In this document: positions 1-9,100 of the stretch, one piece after another
How positions within the stretch are numbered: the first letter of the stretch is position 1
Layout of the letters: the number at the start of each line of letters is the position of its first letter
Origin: Nitratidesulfovibrio sp.
Lineage (GTDB): Bacteria > Desulfobacterota > Desulfovibrionia > Desulfovibrionales > Desulfovibrionaceae
DNA length: 64,000 nucleotides
Reading direction: 5' to 3'
Assembly (NCBI RefSeq): GCF_040373385.1
Contig: NZ_JBDXXH010000001.1
Span: 613,583-677,582, forward strand
Position numbers and translations under genes: made by a program
Notes under the pieces: generated by a model
Seen by the model: only the letters and a program-made list of their open reading frames with translations
What the model was told of the DNA's origin: nothing
Database searches by the model: none

Positions 1-105
1 CTGTGCTTCGGTCGCCTGGACGAGGCAGCATTTCGCAAGGTGCTGCTGGGGCTGTTCGCCGTGTCCGGCGCGGGCCTGTTGTGGCGCGCGGCGGGGCTGG
101 GGTAG
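1..105 (+). CDS. C-terminal end of a TauE/SafE-like membrane permease (partial)
   Basis: An open frame runs from the window edge to TAG at 103-105 and gives 34 residues. It has a short hydrophilic stretch (LDEAAFRKVL) followed by a hydrophobic segment ending in GLG. This pattern resembles the last transmembrane helix of TauE/SafE (sulfite exporter/DUF81) permeases, which often end with a similar LDxxxFRxxxLxLLxxSG stretch. A strong terminator follows about 40 bp downstream, which supports this being a real gene end. The family call rests on a short tail only. Confidence 0.45.
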   Translation: MCFGRLDEAAFRKVLLGLFAVSGAGLLWRAAGLG

Positions 106-146
106 CGGGCCTCGTTCCCCCGGCGGGCTGCCGGGTGGAAACGATG

Positions 147-178
147 AAGGCCGGGAGCGCGCACGCTCCCGGCCTTTG
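147..178 (+). terminator. Rho-independent terminator
   Basis: A perfect 12-bp stem (AGGCCGGGAGCG with CGCTCCCGGCCT) closes a 4-nt loop, flanked by AA on the left and TT on the right. It lies between the end of the permease fragment and the convergent lactate permease gene, so it may serve both strands. Confidence 0.75.
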
Positions 179-198
179 TCGTTGTTTCTGGCGTCGGC

Positions 199-1755
199 CT
201 AGTTGGGGAAGGCCCAGAACATGGTCATTACCGCGCACACGGTGGTGATCAGCACCGAGATGACGAACGCGGGCCGGATGGCCTGCGACGCCTCGCGGAT
301 GCGGTCGATGCTGGCCGCCGCGTTCTGCAGCTTGGCGGGTGAAATGACGCTGGCAAGCCCGCCGCCGATGCCGCTGGCCGCCGCGATGACCAGCCCCGAC
401 GCGCCGATCTTTTCGGCGGTGGACAGGTGCAGCTTGGTCAGCATGGCGATGGACGACGATTCCGAACCGCTGATGAACCCGCCCAGCAGCCCCAGGTACG
501 GCGCCACGAAGGGGTACATCTTGCCGAACAGCGAGGCCGATGCGTCGGCCATGACGTACACCATGTTGTGCAGCGGCTGGGCCAGGGTCCAGTCTGCCCC
601 CTTGCCGGAGTGGTTCATGACGTAGGCGATGGCGAAGAAGACCGAGGCCGACATGAACGGCCGCCCAGCGCGCTTGCCCGCCTTGACCAGCGCGGTGGAC
701 ACCTGCTGGCGCGTGGCCTTCATGAACGGCAGCGCTGCGGCGGTGCAGACGATTACCCAGAAGTAGGCCTGCCAGAAGATGCGCAGCCGCTCCGGCGATT
801 TGGGAATGATCTCCAGCGGCATGGACCACTGCTTGAAGGTCAGGTCGAAGAACGGCAGGAACGGCGCGTTGAGGATCAGCGAGACCACGGTCAGGATGAT
901 CCACGGCGAGCAGGCGGCGGCCAGCGAATGACGCCGCTCGGCCGCTAGGTCCGCCTCGTTCAGCAGGCTGCGGTCGCGCAGGGGGCGGCCCGTCAGGCGG
1001 ATGTACAGCATCAGCGCCACGATGACGGTCAGCCCGGCGGCGATGCCGGTGATGGTCACAAGCCCCAGCTTGGCCATGAGGATGGCCACCACACCGGCGG
1101 TCAGGCCCGCGATGAGCGCAGGCACGATGCCTTCGCGTACCATCTTCATGCCACCGGCAAGGTACAGCATGCCGAGGGCGATGCAGGTCGAGATGGCGGG
1201 CATGAACCGGGCGAAGTAGCCGCCCACTTCCGTCACCGGCAGGCCCACGAAGTTGGCGTAGACCACGGCGGGGATGCCCAGCAGGGCGTAGGTGCACAGC
1301 GCGTCGTAGCCCAGCGCGGGCAGGATGATGGCCGCGAAGGTGGAATAGCCCAGCGCCAGCATGATGGGCGGCAGGATGGACACCGTCACCGCACCCAGCG
1401 AGGTGAGCAGGATGCCGAAACCCACGTTGATCAGCATGATCTGCACGGCCTGCTGGCCGGGGGCCACGCTTTTCATCAGCGCCACCACGCGGGACACGGC
1501 CCCGGTTTCCTGCATGACGGTGATCTGCAGGATGCTGGCGGACATGACCAGGGCGATGGGCAGCGAGGCCACAAGGCCCGCCACGCTGGACAGCAGGATG
1601 ACCGTGGGCGCGGTGTCGAAGTACAGCCAGGCGATGGCGGCGGCCACGGCCCAGCCGATGTACCCGGCGGTGTCTGCCGCCACCCGGTACACGAGCAGCA
1701 GCACGAAAATGGCGATGACGGGCATGAAGGCAAGCAGAACGGACAGGGCATACAT
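199..1755 (-). CDS. lctP: L-lactate permease (LctP/LldP family)
   Basis: Polytopic inner-membrane carrier of the lactate permease family (TC 2.A.14), expected to import lactate with protons. Lactate is the preferred electron donor of many sulfate reducers. The 518-residue product is almost entirely hydrophobic segments (about 12-14). Near its C-terminus is a conserved-looking region with GGFISGSESSS and a glycine-rich GIGGG followed by SPAKLQNAAA, as is usual in LctP proteins. The start at 1755 is set by GAGGAGGT about 10 nt upstream. The reading frame stays open further upstream, but that extension is Arg/Pro-rich and lacks a ribosome site. The gene appears monocistronic; the next stretch upstream is almost 1 kb without a confident gene. 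Confidence 0.9.
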   Translation of the reverse strand: MYALSVLLAFMPVIAIFVLLLVYRVAADTAGYIGWAVAAAIAWLYFDTAPTVILLSSVAGLVASLPIALVMSASILQITVMQETGAVSRVVALMKSVAPGQQAVQIMLINVGFGILLTSLGAVTVSILPPIMLALGYSTFAAIILPALGYDALCTYALLGIPAVVYANFVGLPVTEVGGYFARFMPAISTCIALGMLYLAGGMKMVREGIVPALIAGLTAGVVAILMAKLGLVTITGIAAGLTVIVALMLYIRLTGRPLRDRSLLNEADLAAERRHSLAAACSPWIILTVVSLILNAPFLPFFDLTFKQWSMPLEIIPKSPERLRIFWQAYFWVIVCTAAALPFMKATRQQVSTALVKAGKRAGRPFMSASVFFAIAYVMNHSGKGADWTLAQPLHNMVYVMADASASLFGKMYPFVAPYLGLLGGFISGSESSSIAMLTKLHLSTAEKIGASGLVIAAASGIGGGLASVISPAKLQNAAASIDRIREASQAIRPAFVISVLITTVCAVMTMFWAFPN

Positions 1756-1994
1756 GGGGTGCTGGACCTCCTCGTGAAATGTTCTTACCGGTCCCGGCGG
1801 CGTGGCACCGCTGCCGGAACGTGTCCGGTGCGGCGTGCCGATGCGGGCCGGTCGGCCCGTCGGGTCCGGCATCCCGTGCCTGCGGCGGCCATGGGGCGAC
1901 GCCTGCCGCTGGCGGGGTGCGCGGGCCGGGGTGGCCGAATCCTCGTGGTCATGTCCCTTTCCTCCGTCTGTCGGTCATGGTCGCCGCGCGGCAT

Positions 1995-2028
1995 GAAAAA
2001 AGCCGGGTGCACCTGCGGTGCGCCCGGC
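1995..2028 (-). terminator. Rho-independent terminator upstream of lctP
   Basis: On the minus strand a 12-bp stem (GCCGGGCGCACC with GGTGCACCCGGC, one G-T wobble) with a 3-nt loop is followed by seven T residues. It lies 240 bp upstream of the lctP start in the same orientation, so it would stop transcripts running towards lctP. Confidence 0.75.
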
Positions 2029-2082
2029 CATGCATGCCATGCGAGACGCCCGCCTAAGCTGTCCGGCAAAAGTAATAGAAGT

Positions 2083-2109
2083 AAAAAAACGCCCCGGTGG
2101 AACGGGGCG
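2083..2109 (-). terminator. Second rho-independent terminator upstream of lctP
   Basis: On the minus strand a 7-bp stem (CGCCCCG/CGGGGCG) with a 6-nt loop is followed by TTTTTTT. It stands about 55 bp upstream of the first hairpin in the same orientation. No convincing gene lies just upstream of it to be terminated. Confidence 0.7.
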
Positions 2110-2629
2110 CCAGGAATACTTCAGGGGTGGCGGCCAGGGGCTGGCGGGGCGAAGCGGCCACGGTGCGTTTGGCACACGGGGCGGAAAGGGCCACGGAAGC
2201 CGAAACCGATCCCCGGCCCGCGTCGGCGGGGTCCTGCGCCGGACGAAGGGGGGCATTGGGCGCGGCGGCCATGGTGGGCCGCGTTGCGGGGCGGTGTTCG
2301 GTGCTGGCGGTCATGCGGTACCTGTGTACGATGTCGAAGCCAGGATCATGGCGGTGCCATGTCTTCCATGATGCCGTCCGCCCCGGGACTGCGCCGCGTC
2401 ATGCGGGCGTGGCGTATGGGGCGGCTGCGGCCTGTCCTGCGAGTGATACTGCAATCTTGCGAAGCGTCACCCGGCAGGATGGGAGCGAGAATAGGCGGGA
2501 CAGGGGGGGAAGGCAAGCGGAAAAGTTCCGGAATCACAAAAACGTGAGCACCGGGTGAATGGGGCCGGGGTACCGCGCCCGGCGCGCGCGCCGGGTAACG
2601 TGGACCCGGAAAATGGGGGGCGGAAATGG

Positions 2630-2662
2630 GGCGCGGCGTTCCGACCATCGGAACGCCGCGCC
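2630..2662. terminator. Perfect 14-bp hairpin downstream of the CpxP-like gene
   Basis: GGCGCGGCGTTCCG pairs perfectly with CGGAACGCCGCGCC across a 5-nt loop. It sits 70 bp past the stop of the minus-strand gene at 2733 and probably ends its transcript, although no T-run follows. Confidence 0.5.
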
Positions 2663-2732
2663 TTGGCCGTATCCGGCGCATGGTCCCGCACGGTGGGACC
2701 ACGGTGGCCGGACGGCAAATGTGTGCCGGGCC

Positions 2733-3389
2733 TTATGCCGGGGGAGGAGCGGGATGATGCGGCGACGTGCCCTCCGCCCCGGTGGTGGGCGCGTCGGAAG
2801 GCGGGACGGCGCCTGAACCGGGCATGGGGCCGTGCAGCATGTCGGCGGCAGCCCCGCCGGGTGGCGGGGGAGCGGCGCGCCCCATCATGCCCGAAGGCGG
2901 CGGCGGGGGCAGGTGGCCGGGCAGGGGCGTGCGGATGCCCGTTTCCCGTATGATGCGCTGGCGCATTTCGATGGCCAGGTCCTGTTGCTTCACGGTTACA
3001 TCGCGCAGGGCGCTGGCGCTGCGGGCGGTTTCTTCCGGATCGGGCGTGGCGCGGGTCAGCGCGGCCTCCAGCGCGGCCCAGGCGGCGTACTGCTCCTGGC
3101 GCAACGCATCGATGCGCGCGGCGAACACGGCGCGAATGTCGCGGAGCACCGAACGCTGTTCCGCCGTGGGCGGTGCGGGCGGGGGAGGTGCGCCGTACTG
3201 GATGTCAGGCGGCATCGGGGGAAGGCCCATGATGAAAGGCGGCGGGGGCGGCGGCCCGAAGCCGGGCCCGGACTCGGACCGGAAGGCGGCATGCAGCGGC
3301 CCCACGGCACGGGCGGTCACGGCGGCAAGGGCCATGCCCGCCAGCAGCAGGGCCACGCAGGTCCCGGTACGGACGGTGGCTGGCAGCAT
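2733..3389 (-). CDS. Proline-rich periplasmic protein, Spy/CpxP-like (LTXXQ) or metal-sensor type
   Basis: Predicted exported protein of 218 residues. It has an N-terminal signal segment (hydrophobic run around residues 10-27), then a Pro-rich linker with several PPPPPP runs. A helical middle (about 75-145) is rich in Glu, Arg, Gln and Ala and resembles the LTXXQ/Spy-CpxP and heavy-metal-sensor periplasmic proteins. A second Pro/Gly-rich tail follows. The start is placed at 3389 because AGGAG lies 6 nt upstream; the ATG at 3395 directly abuts that AGGAG. Family members act as envelope-stress chaperones or metal sensors, but the assignment rests on architecture, not on a clear LTxxQ motif. Confidence 0.6.
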   Translation of the reverse strand: MLPATVRTGTCVALLLAGMALAAVTARAVGPLHAAFRSESGPGFGPPPPPPFIMGLPPMPPDIQYGAPPPPAPPTAEQRSVLRDIRAVFAARIDALRQEQYAAWAALEAALTRATPDPEETARSASALRDVTVKQQDLAIEMRQRIIRETGIRTPLPGHLPPPPPSGMMGRAAPPPPGGAAADMLHGPMPGSGAVPPSDAPTTGAEGTSPHHPAPPPA

Positions 3390-3820
3390 TTCCATCTCCT
3401 GGATAACCGGCCACGCCAGGGGCTTCGGCAGGCGCGGATCGCCGCCGCATCCCCGTGACGCTCACGGTCGGTGCATGAAAATGCTATCGTCCGCATCCGG
3501 CGCAGCTCAACCCGTGATTCGGTTAAGAAATGTAAAGAAGCTAACGTGGTTGGCGTGGCTGGCAAAGGCAGCGGGGGGAGCGGGGGCAACAGCGAAATCC
3601 GTCGGCGGGTGCCAACGGTTAACGGGGTGGGCATGGTGGCTGTGTTCCGGGTCATGACGCACCGACAAGGCGTGCCCCGGAACAGGCAAGGCAAAGCAGG
3701 GAAGGGAAGGGAAGGGAAGGGCCGGCAACCGGCAGGAAAGCCGCCGGTCGGTCATGTTTCGGCCTGCGGGCATGGCCCTGCGGTGCGCGGGCAGGCAAGG
3801 TTGACGCCTGCCGGAGCGGT
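3390..3820. other. Intergenic region with a purine G-tract array
   Basis: No gene with a ribosome site and protein-like composition was found here. The only notable content is the G-tract array at 3699-3721, listed separately, and an imperfect long-spaced inverted repeat around TGTTCCGGG near 3642. Confidence 0.45.
3699..3721 (+). other. Potential G-quadruplex motif
   Basis: Five GGG tracts are each separated by exactly AA. Any four meet the usual G3+N1-7 definition of an intramolecular G-quadruplex on the plus strand. It is intergenic. Confidence 0.5.
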
Positions 3821-3895
3821 TCAGCGCATCAGCAGGGTGGCTACGGTGATTTCCAGCAGCAGGGCGGCGGTGATAAGCAGGGCAAGGTCTTTCAT
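3821..3895 (-). CDS. Possible 24-residue single-membrane-segment microprotein
   Basis: The frame encodes 24 residues: MKDL, then an almost unbroken hydrophobic stretch rich in Leu, Ala, Ile, Val and Thr with one central Glu, ending in LLMR. A GGAG lies 7 nt before the ATG. It is downstream of flavodoxin and the small gene at 4058-4264 on the same strand. Composition and ribosome site favour a real membrane microprotein, but no family is recognised and the frame is short enough to arise by chance. Confidence 0.3.
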   Translation of the reverse strand: MKDLALLITAALLLEITVATLLMR

Positions 3896-4057
3896 GGCGT
3901 GGCTCCGGTGCCGGGCGGTGCGGTCAGGCGCCCGCCCGGCTCGGTCATGTACTGGTGTCGTACACGGGGGGATGGCATGTCCGCCGCCCCGTGCCGGGTC
4001 GCTCGTGTCGGGTTGCTCGTGTTGGGGCAGCCCGCGCTTTGTGCCGGGCGTGTTGCG

Positions 4058-4264
4058 TCAGGCGCCGGGGCGACCCGCAGCGGCAACGGAGGACCGGGGT
4101 GCCTCGTCCGCCCCGTGGGCGTGGTCGGCGTCGTCAAGGCCGGGTCGCGTCGCCAGGGCAAGATCGTGTTCCCTGCGGTCGTCACTGGTGATGAGGCGGC
4201 GCAGTGAACCGGCGAAGCGCCGGGCCACCACGCGACCGGAACCGATGGAGCAGGCAAGGGTCAT
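4058..4264 (-). CDS. Small basic protein of unknown function downstream of flavodoxin
   Basis: The 68-residue product is not recognised. Its N-terminal third is basic and could be amphipathic (RRFAGSLRRLI). The C-terminal part is rich in Asp, His and Ala. GGAGG lies 8 nt before the ATG at 4264; a second ATG 5 nt further upstream is out of frame. It starts about 100 bp after the flavodoxin stop on the same strand, so it may share the Fur-box promoter. No membrane segment or Cys motif is visible. It could be a non-coding trailer with a fortuitous ribosome site. Confidence 0.45.
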   Translation of the reverse strand: MTLACSIGSGRVVARRFAGSLRRLITSDDRREHDLALATRPGLDDADHAHGADEAPRSSVAAAGRPGA

Positions 4265-4367
4265 GGCATGGTCCTCCGAGGGGTTGCGATGCAAGGGGCG
4301 CGCTGGTCCCGCCGGGCATGGTGACGGGCGGGACAACAGCCGGGTGTCGGGCGGGGTGTGCGCAGCC

Positions 4368-4862
<495 letters not shown>

Positions 4863-4932
4863 TCAGGCGGCCCGACTACACTGTTCCCCAAGGTCCGTGG
4901 AGCGGGCGGGGCGTGCACCAGGGGTGGCATTC

Positions 4933-4969
4933 CCCGTCCGTCCCGGGTTGCAAGGCCGGGACGGACGGG
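4933..4969. other. 14-bp hairpin in the flavodoxin leader
   Basis: CCCGTCCGTCCCGG pairs perfectly with CCGGGACGGACGGG around a 9-nt loop. It lies between the Fur-box promoter and the flavodoxin start, so it would be part of the 5' leader. No T-run follows on the minus strand, so it looks like an RNA-stability or regulatory hairpin rather than a terminator. Confidence 0.5.
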
Positions 4970-5044
4970 AAAGGCCGGAGGCTGGAAGGCGTGGGAGTGA
5001 TGTGGGCATGTGTAGGGCGTCGTTGGCGGTTGTTCGTTGAGGTG

Positions 5045-5073
5045 ACCATAGTGAAAATGAAAATCCTTTTCAA
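5045..5073 (-). promoter_or_regulatory. Flavodoxin promoter overlapped by a Fur box
   Basis: On the minus strand TTGAAA (5068-5073) and TATGGT (5045-5050) are separated by exactly 17 bp, a good sigma-70 promoter. The spacer and -35 are covered by GAAAATGAAAATCCTTTTC (5053-5071), which matches the 19-bp Fur consensus GATAATGATAATCATTATC at 15 positions. Iron-loaded Fur bound here would block the promoter, the expected logic for flavodoxin. Confidence 0.8.
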
Positions 5074-5205
5074 GAAAAAAGCACAACATGCCGTGAAAAA
5101 GATCGGGCGGTCCAAGGGGGGGCAGGTCCGGCGTCTTTCCCGAGTCCCCTGCCAGGTGGGGGCAGGCAGCGCGGCCCTGAGCGCGGCATGACGGGTCATA
5201 CAGTG

Positions 5206-5235
5206 CCATACCGGGCCATACCGGACCATACCGGG
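5206..5235. repeat. Three 10-bp tandem repeats
   Basis: CCATACCGG followed by G, A or G is repeated three times head to tail, upstream of dedA. The function is unknown. Confidence 0.6.
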
Positions 5236-5342
5236 CCGCATCCTTGCGTGACGGGGCGGCGTGGCGTAGAGAGGCGGGGCCGCACTTCCGCGGCCCATGC
5301 CAGACCGCAACCGCGCCGGCAGCACCGGCACCGGAGCCTTTC

Positions 5343-5993
5343 GTGGATATCCTGGGCCTTTTTTCCACCTTCGTCTCCTTTCTGCTGCATGTGGACAGGC
5401 ACCTGTTCGAACTGGTCTCGAACTGGGGCGCGTACACCTATGCCATCCTGTTCCTGATCGTGTTCTGCGAGACGGGGCTGGTGGTCACGCCCTTCCTGCC
5501 CGGCGATTCACTGCTCTTCGCGGCGGGTACCATCGCCGGGGCCGGGCACCTGGAGTATTTCCCCCTGGCGTTCACGCTGCTGGCCGCCGCCGTCACGGGA
5601 GACGCGGTAAACTATCGCATCGGGCGGTACATCGGTCCGCCGGTGTTCGAGAAGAACTACCGCCTGCTCAACCGCCAGCACCTGTACCGGGCGCACGAAT
5701 TCTACGAGCGTCACGGCGGCAAGGCCATCGTGCTGGCCCGCTTCGTGCCGGTGGTGCGCACCTTTGCACCCTTCGTGGCGGGGGTGGCGGCCATGGACGC
5801 CCGGCGCTTTCTGTTGTTCAACGCGGGCGGAGCCCTGTTGTGGGTGGGCCTGCTGGTGACGGCGGGCTACTTTCTGGGCAACATGCCGTTGGTGCAGCGC
5901 AATTTCAGCCTGGTCATCTACGGCATCATCGTTGTGTCCGTGCTGCCCATCGTGGTGGAGTACGTCCGGTCCATGTTGCGCCGCGAGCGGTGA
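5343..5993 (+). CDS. DedA-family inner-membrane protein
   Basis: Polytopic membrane protein of 216 residues in the DedA/SNARE-associated family. Members act in membrane homeostasis, and some are undecaprenyl-phosphate or phospholipid flippases. Family features visible are an early ETGLVVTPFLPGDSLLF segment, the central GDAVNYRIGRYIG, and FYERHGGKAIVLARFVPVVRTF with the conserved basic and polar residues. Four to five hydrophobic segments follow. The start is taken as GTG at 5343 with GGAG 6 nt upstream; the open frame reaches back to 5244, but that extension is not membrane-protein-like and has no ribosome site. A T-rich terminator follows the stop. Confidence 0.9.
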   Translation: MDILGLFSTFVSFLLHVDRHLFELVSNWGAYTYAILFLIVFCETGLVVTPFLPGDSLLFAAGTIAGAGHLEYFPLAFTLLAAAVTGDAVNYRIGRYIGPPVFEKNYRLLNRQHLYRAHEFYERHGGKAIVLARFVPVVRTFAPFVAGVAAMDARRFLLFNAGGALLWVGLLVTAGYFLGNMPLVQRNFSLVIYGIIVVSVLPIVVEYVRSMLRRER

Positions 5994-6013
5994 CGGTATC
6001 GGGCACTTTATAG

Positions 6014-6035
6014 GTAAGCGAGTGCTTACTTTTTT
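6014..6035 (+). terminator. Rho-independent terminator after dedA
   Basis: GTAAGC pairs with GCTTAC around a GAGT loop and is followed by six T residues, 20 bp past the dedA stop. Confidence 0.85.
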
Positions 6036-6190
6036 ACGCCGCATCCTGCCTGCATGGGCAGGGTGCGGCGCTCGTCGTGGTTCTGGCCTGTTGCGCGGCA
6101 TACCCGCGACGACGATACGGTCCCGCATCGTCCTGGTGCGGGTTTTCCGTTGACGCCATACAGCGTTGGAGTAGTGTGACAGCGTCGGAT

Positions 6191-9100
6191 ATGGCTGCGC
6201 CGGTTCCGGGGGGGATCGCGCGCGGCAGGATGCAAGGGGCCGTTGCAATGCAGGGTGGAAATGACGCGGACAGCCGCGAATGTCCGGAAGACGCGGAGCC
6301 GTCGGAACTGCACGACCATAAGACACGGCAGAGTGGGCAGGCCGGGCCAGACGGGCTGACTGCTGGTCTCGTGGATCAGTTGCGGCGCGACGCCGAACTG
6401 TTTCGCGGCGTATTCCGCAACATGAATGCGGGCGTGATGGTGTTGCGCCCCGTGCATGCCCATGGAGACGACTGCGCCGATTTCATCCTGCTGGACATCA
6501 ACCCCGCAGGCGAACGGCTGAGCGGTTTGACCCGCGCGGAATGTGTCGACAGCCTGCTGTCCGGCCTGCTGCCCGCCCCGGTGGCCGCCACCCTGCGCGA
6601 GGCCCTGGCCCGTGCCTGGCGCAGCGGCATTGCCGAGCATCTTCCCTCCTTCCTCTACAGCGACGAGATACGCGGCTGCTGGCGTCACTACTTCATCAGC
6701 CGCGCCGATTCGGGCGACCTGCTGCTGATCTACGAGGACGTCACCGAACGCTACATGGCCCTGGCCAACCTTGCCGCCGGGGAGGAAAAGTACCGCGCCC
6801 TGGTGGAAAACACCCCGGACATCGTCTTGCGCTTTGGCGGCGACCTGCGCCTGACCTACGTGAACGCCGCCGTCACGCCCTATCTGGGGCCGCCGGAAAC
6901 GCTCATGGGGCGTGGGGTTGCGGAACTGGGCCTTGCCCCGCAGGTTGCGGACTTCTGGGCGCGGCAGTTGCGCGGGGTTCTGGAATCGGGCCGCCCTGTT
7001 CAGGCCGACTACGTGTTTCACGGTCCCGCCGGGCGGGTGCTGTTCGACTGGCGGCTGGTGCCCGAGTTGGGGGCAGACGGGGGGGTTGCCTCGGTGCTCA
7101 GCCTGCTGCGCGACGTGACCCGCCAGCGCGCTACCGAGCATGATTTTCGCACGTTGTTCCGCAAGCTGATCACCAGCTTTGCCGTGCACGAGATACTGCT
7201 GGACGACGACGGGCGGCCTGTGGATTTCCGGTTTCTGACGGTGAACCCGGCCTTCGAGGCCATGGCTGGCCGCCAGGCCGAAGACGTGCTGGGGCGCACG
7301 GGCAGCGAGGTGTTCGGCCCGCAGGACCCGGCGTGGATCGCGGTGCTGGGCCGGGTGGCCCTGACCGGCGAGCCGCTGCACACGGAACGTTATTCCCGCA
7401 ATCTGGGCAAGTGGCTGGAGATGACCGTCTACCGGGTGCGTGAACGCCAGTTCGCCATCATTGCCGCAGACGTCACCGAACGCCGCAACGCCCGGCGCGA
7501 GCGCAGGCTGAGCGCGGCGCGGTTGTCGGCCCTGCACCGCCTGTCGCGCATGGATGCCGCGCCCGAACGGTCGATCATGCGCTTTGCGCTGGAGCAGGCC
7601 GTGCGCCTGACCGGCAGCGAGCTGGGCTACCTTGCCCTGGTGGATGGCGGTCGGGTGACGGCGGATGGCGTGCTGTGGTCGCATCTGGTGACGCAGCCGG
7701 GGGTGGTCACCGCCCCCCCCGGAGCGTTCCCGGAAGGTCGGGCGGACGGCGGGGCCGACGGCAGGGCGGACGGCAGGGCCGTAGTGGCGGGGCCGTGGTC
7801 CGAGGTGGCGCGCACCGGTCAGCCGGAAGTCCGCAACGGAGTCCCGGCTGGTGGCACTGGTGAGCCTGGTGTGCCTGGCGAGGAACCGGCCCACCGCGTG
7901 GGCGGCATTTCACTGTGGCGGCACTTGGCCGTGCCCGTGCAGGAAGAGGGGCGGCTGGTGGCCGTGGCGGGCGTGGCCAACAAGGATCTGCCCTACGAAC
8001 GGGCCGACCGCCGCCAGTTGGATCTGTTCATGCATGGCATGTGGGAACACATCGCGCGGCGGCGGGCCATGGTTTCGCTGCGGCGGGCCAAGGATGCGGC
8101 CGAGGCGGCCAGCCGTTCCAAGGACGAATTTCTGGCCAACATGAGCCACGAGCTGCGCACCCCCCTCAACGGGGTGCTGGGCATGCTGCAATTGCTGGAC
8201 GGTCCGGACCTGAGCGACGAGCGGCGCGGCTACCTGCGCACGGCGGTGGAATCGGGCCATGCCCTCCTGCGCATCATCGACGACCTGCTGGACCTTTCCG
8301 CGCTGGGCGCGGGCGAATCGGGGCTGCGGGACGAACCTTTCGACCCGGCGGCAGTGCTGCGCCAGGTGGCCGACATGGTGGACCCGGCGGCGCGGCGGCG
8401 CGGGCTGGCGCTGGGGCTCATCGCCGATGCGCTGCCCCGGCGGGTGCGCGGCGACGCGGCGCGGCTGCGTCAGGTGCTGTACAACCTGGTGGCCAACGGG
8501 GTGAAGTTCACCCATCAGGGCGGGGTGGACATTCTGGCCTGCCCCGTGGGCGGCGACAGGCTGCTGTTCACCGTGCGCGACACGGGCATCGGCATTCCGG
8601 AAGAAAAACTGGCCGTGGTCTGCGAGCCCTTCGCGCAGGTGGATGGTTCATCCACCCGGCGTTACCAGGGGGCCGGGCTGGGGCTTGGCATCGTGCGCCG
8701 CCTGGTCGCGCGCATGGGGGGCACCATGACCATGGAGAGCGAAGAGGGCGTGGGCACCTCGGTGCATGTCTGCCTGCCGCTGCCCAAGGTGGAGGCCGCC
8801 AACGGAACGGACGGCGGGGCGGCTGACGGGGAACCCGACGGGCTGCATGACGGCACTGTCAACGATGGTTCCGTGTCCCCCCCGTCTTCGGAATCCCGCG
8901 CGGCCACGGCTGCGGCGTCCTTTGCGTTGCGGGCGTTGCGGGTGCTGGTGGCGGAAGACGACCTGATCAACCGGCTTACCGTGCAGCGCATGCTGGAGCG
9001 CGAAGGCCACAGCGCGATATGCGTGGAGAACGGGGCCGATGCGGTGCGCGCGGCGGGCGAGGGGGACTACGACGTCATCCTCATGGACATCCAGATGCCC

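Larger units (their letters stand above)
1756..2732. other. Intergenic region upstream of lctP, no confident gene
   Basis: About 980 bp without a convincing coding sequence; the open frames here are Arg/Pro/Gly-rich shadows of GC-rich DNA. A 55-codon minus-strand frame starting at 1959 has a GGAGG-like site, but its composition is not protein-like. The region does hold two minus-strand terminator hairpins (1995-2028 and 2083-2109) and a long hairpin at 2630-2662, described separately. Confidence 0.5.

Noticed and set aside
2054..2314. Minus-strand 86-codon frame upstream of lctP
   Set aside because: Its last codons run through the terminator stem and T-run (FFYFYYF), and it has no ribosome site, so it is not a gene.
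2097..2360. Sigma-54 promoter for lctP
   Set aside because: TGGCAC and GTGCCA hexamers occur, but none has a GC/TTGC element at the correct spacing.
6026..7894. Minus-strand open frame of 622 codons
   Set aside because: It is antisense to the PAS domains of the hybrid kinase and has low-complexity His/Gln/Gly composition.
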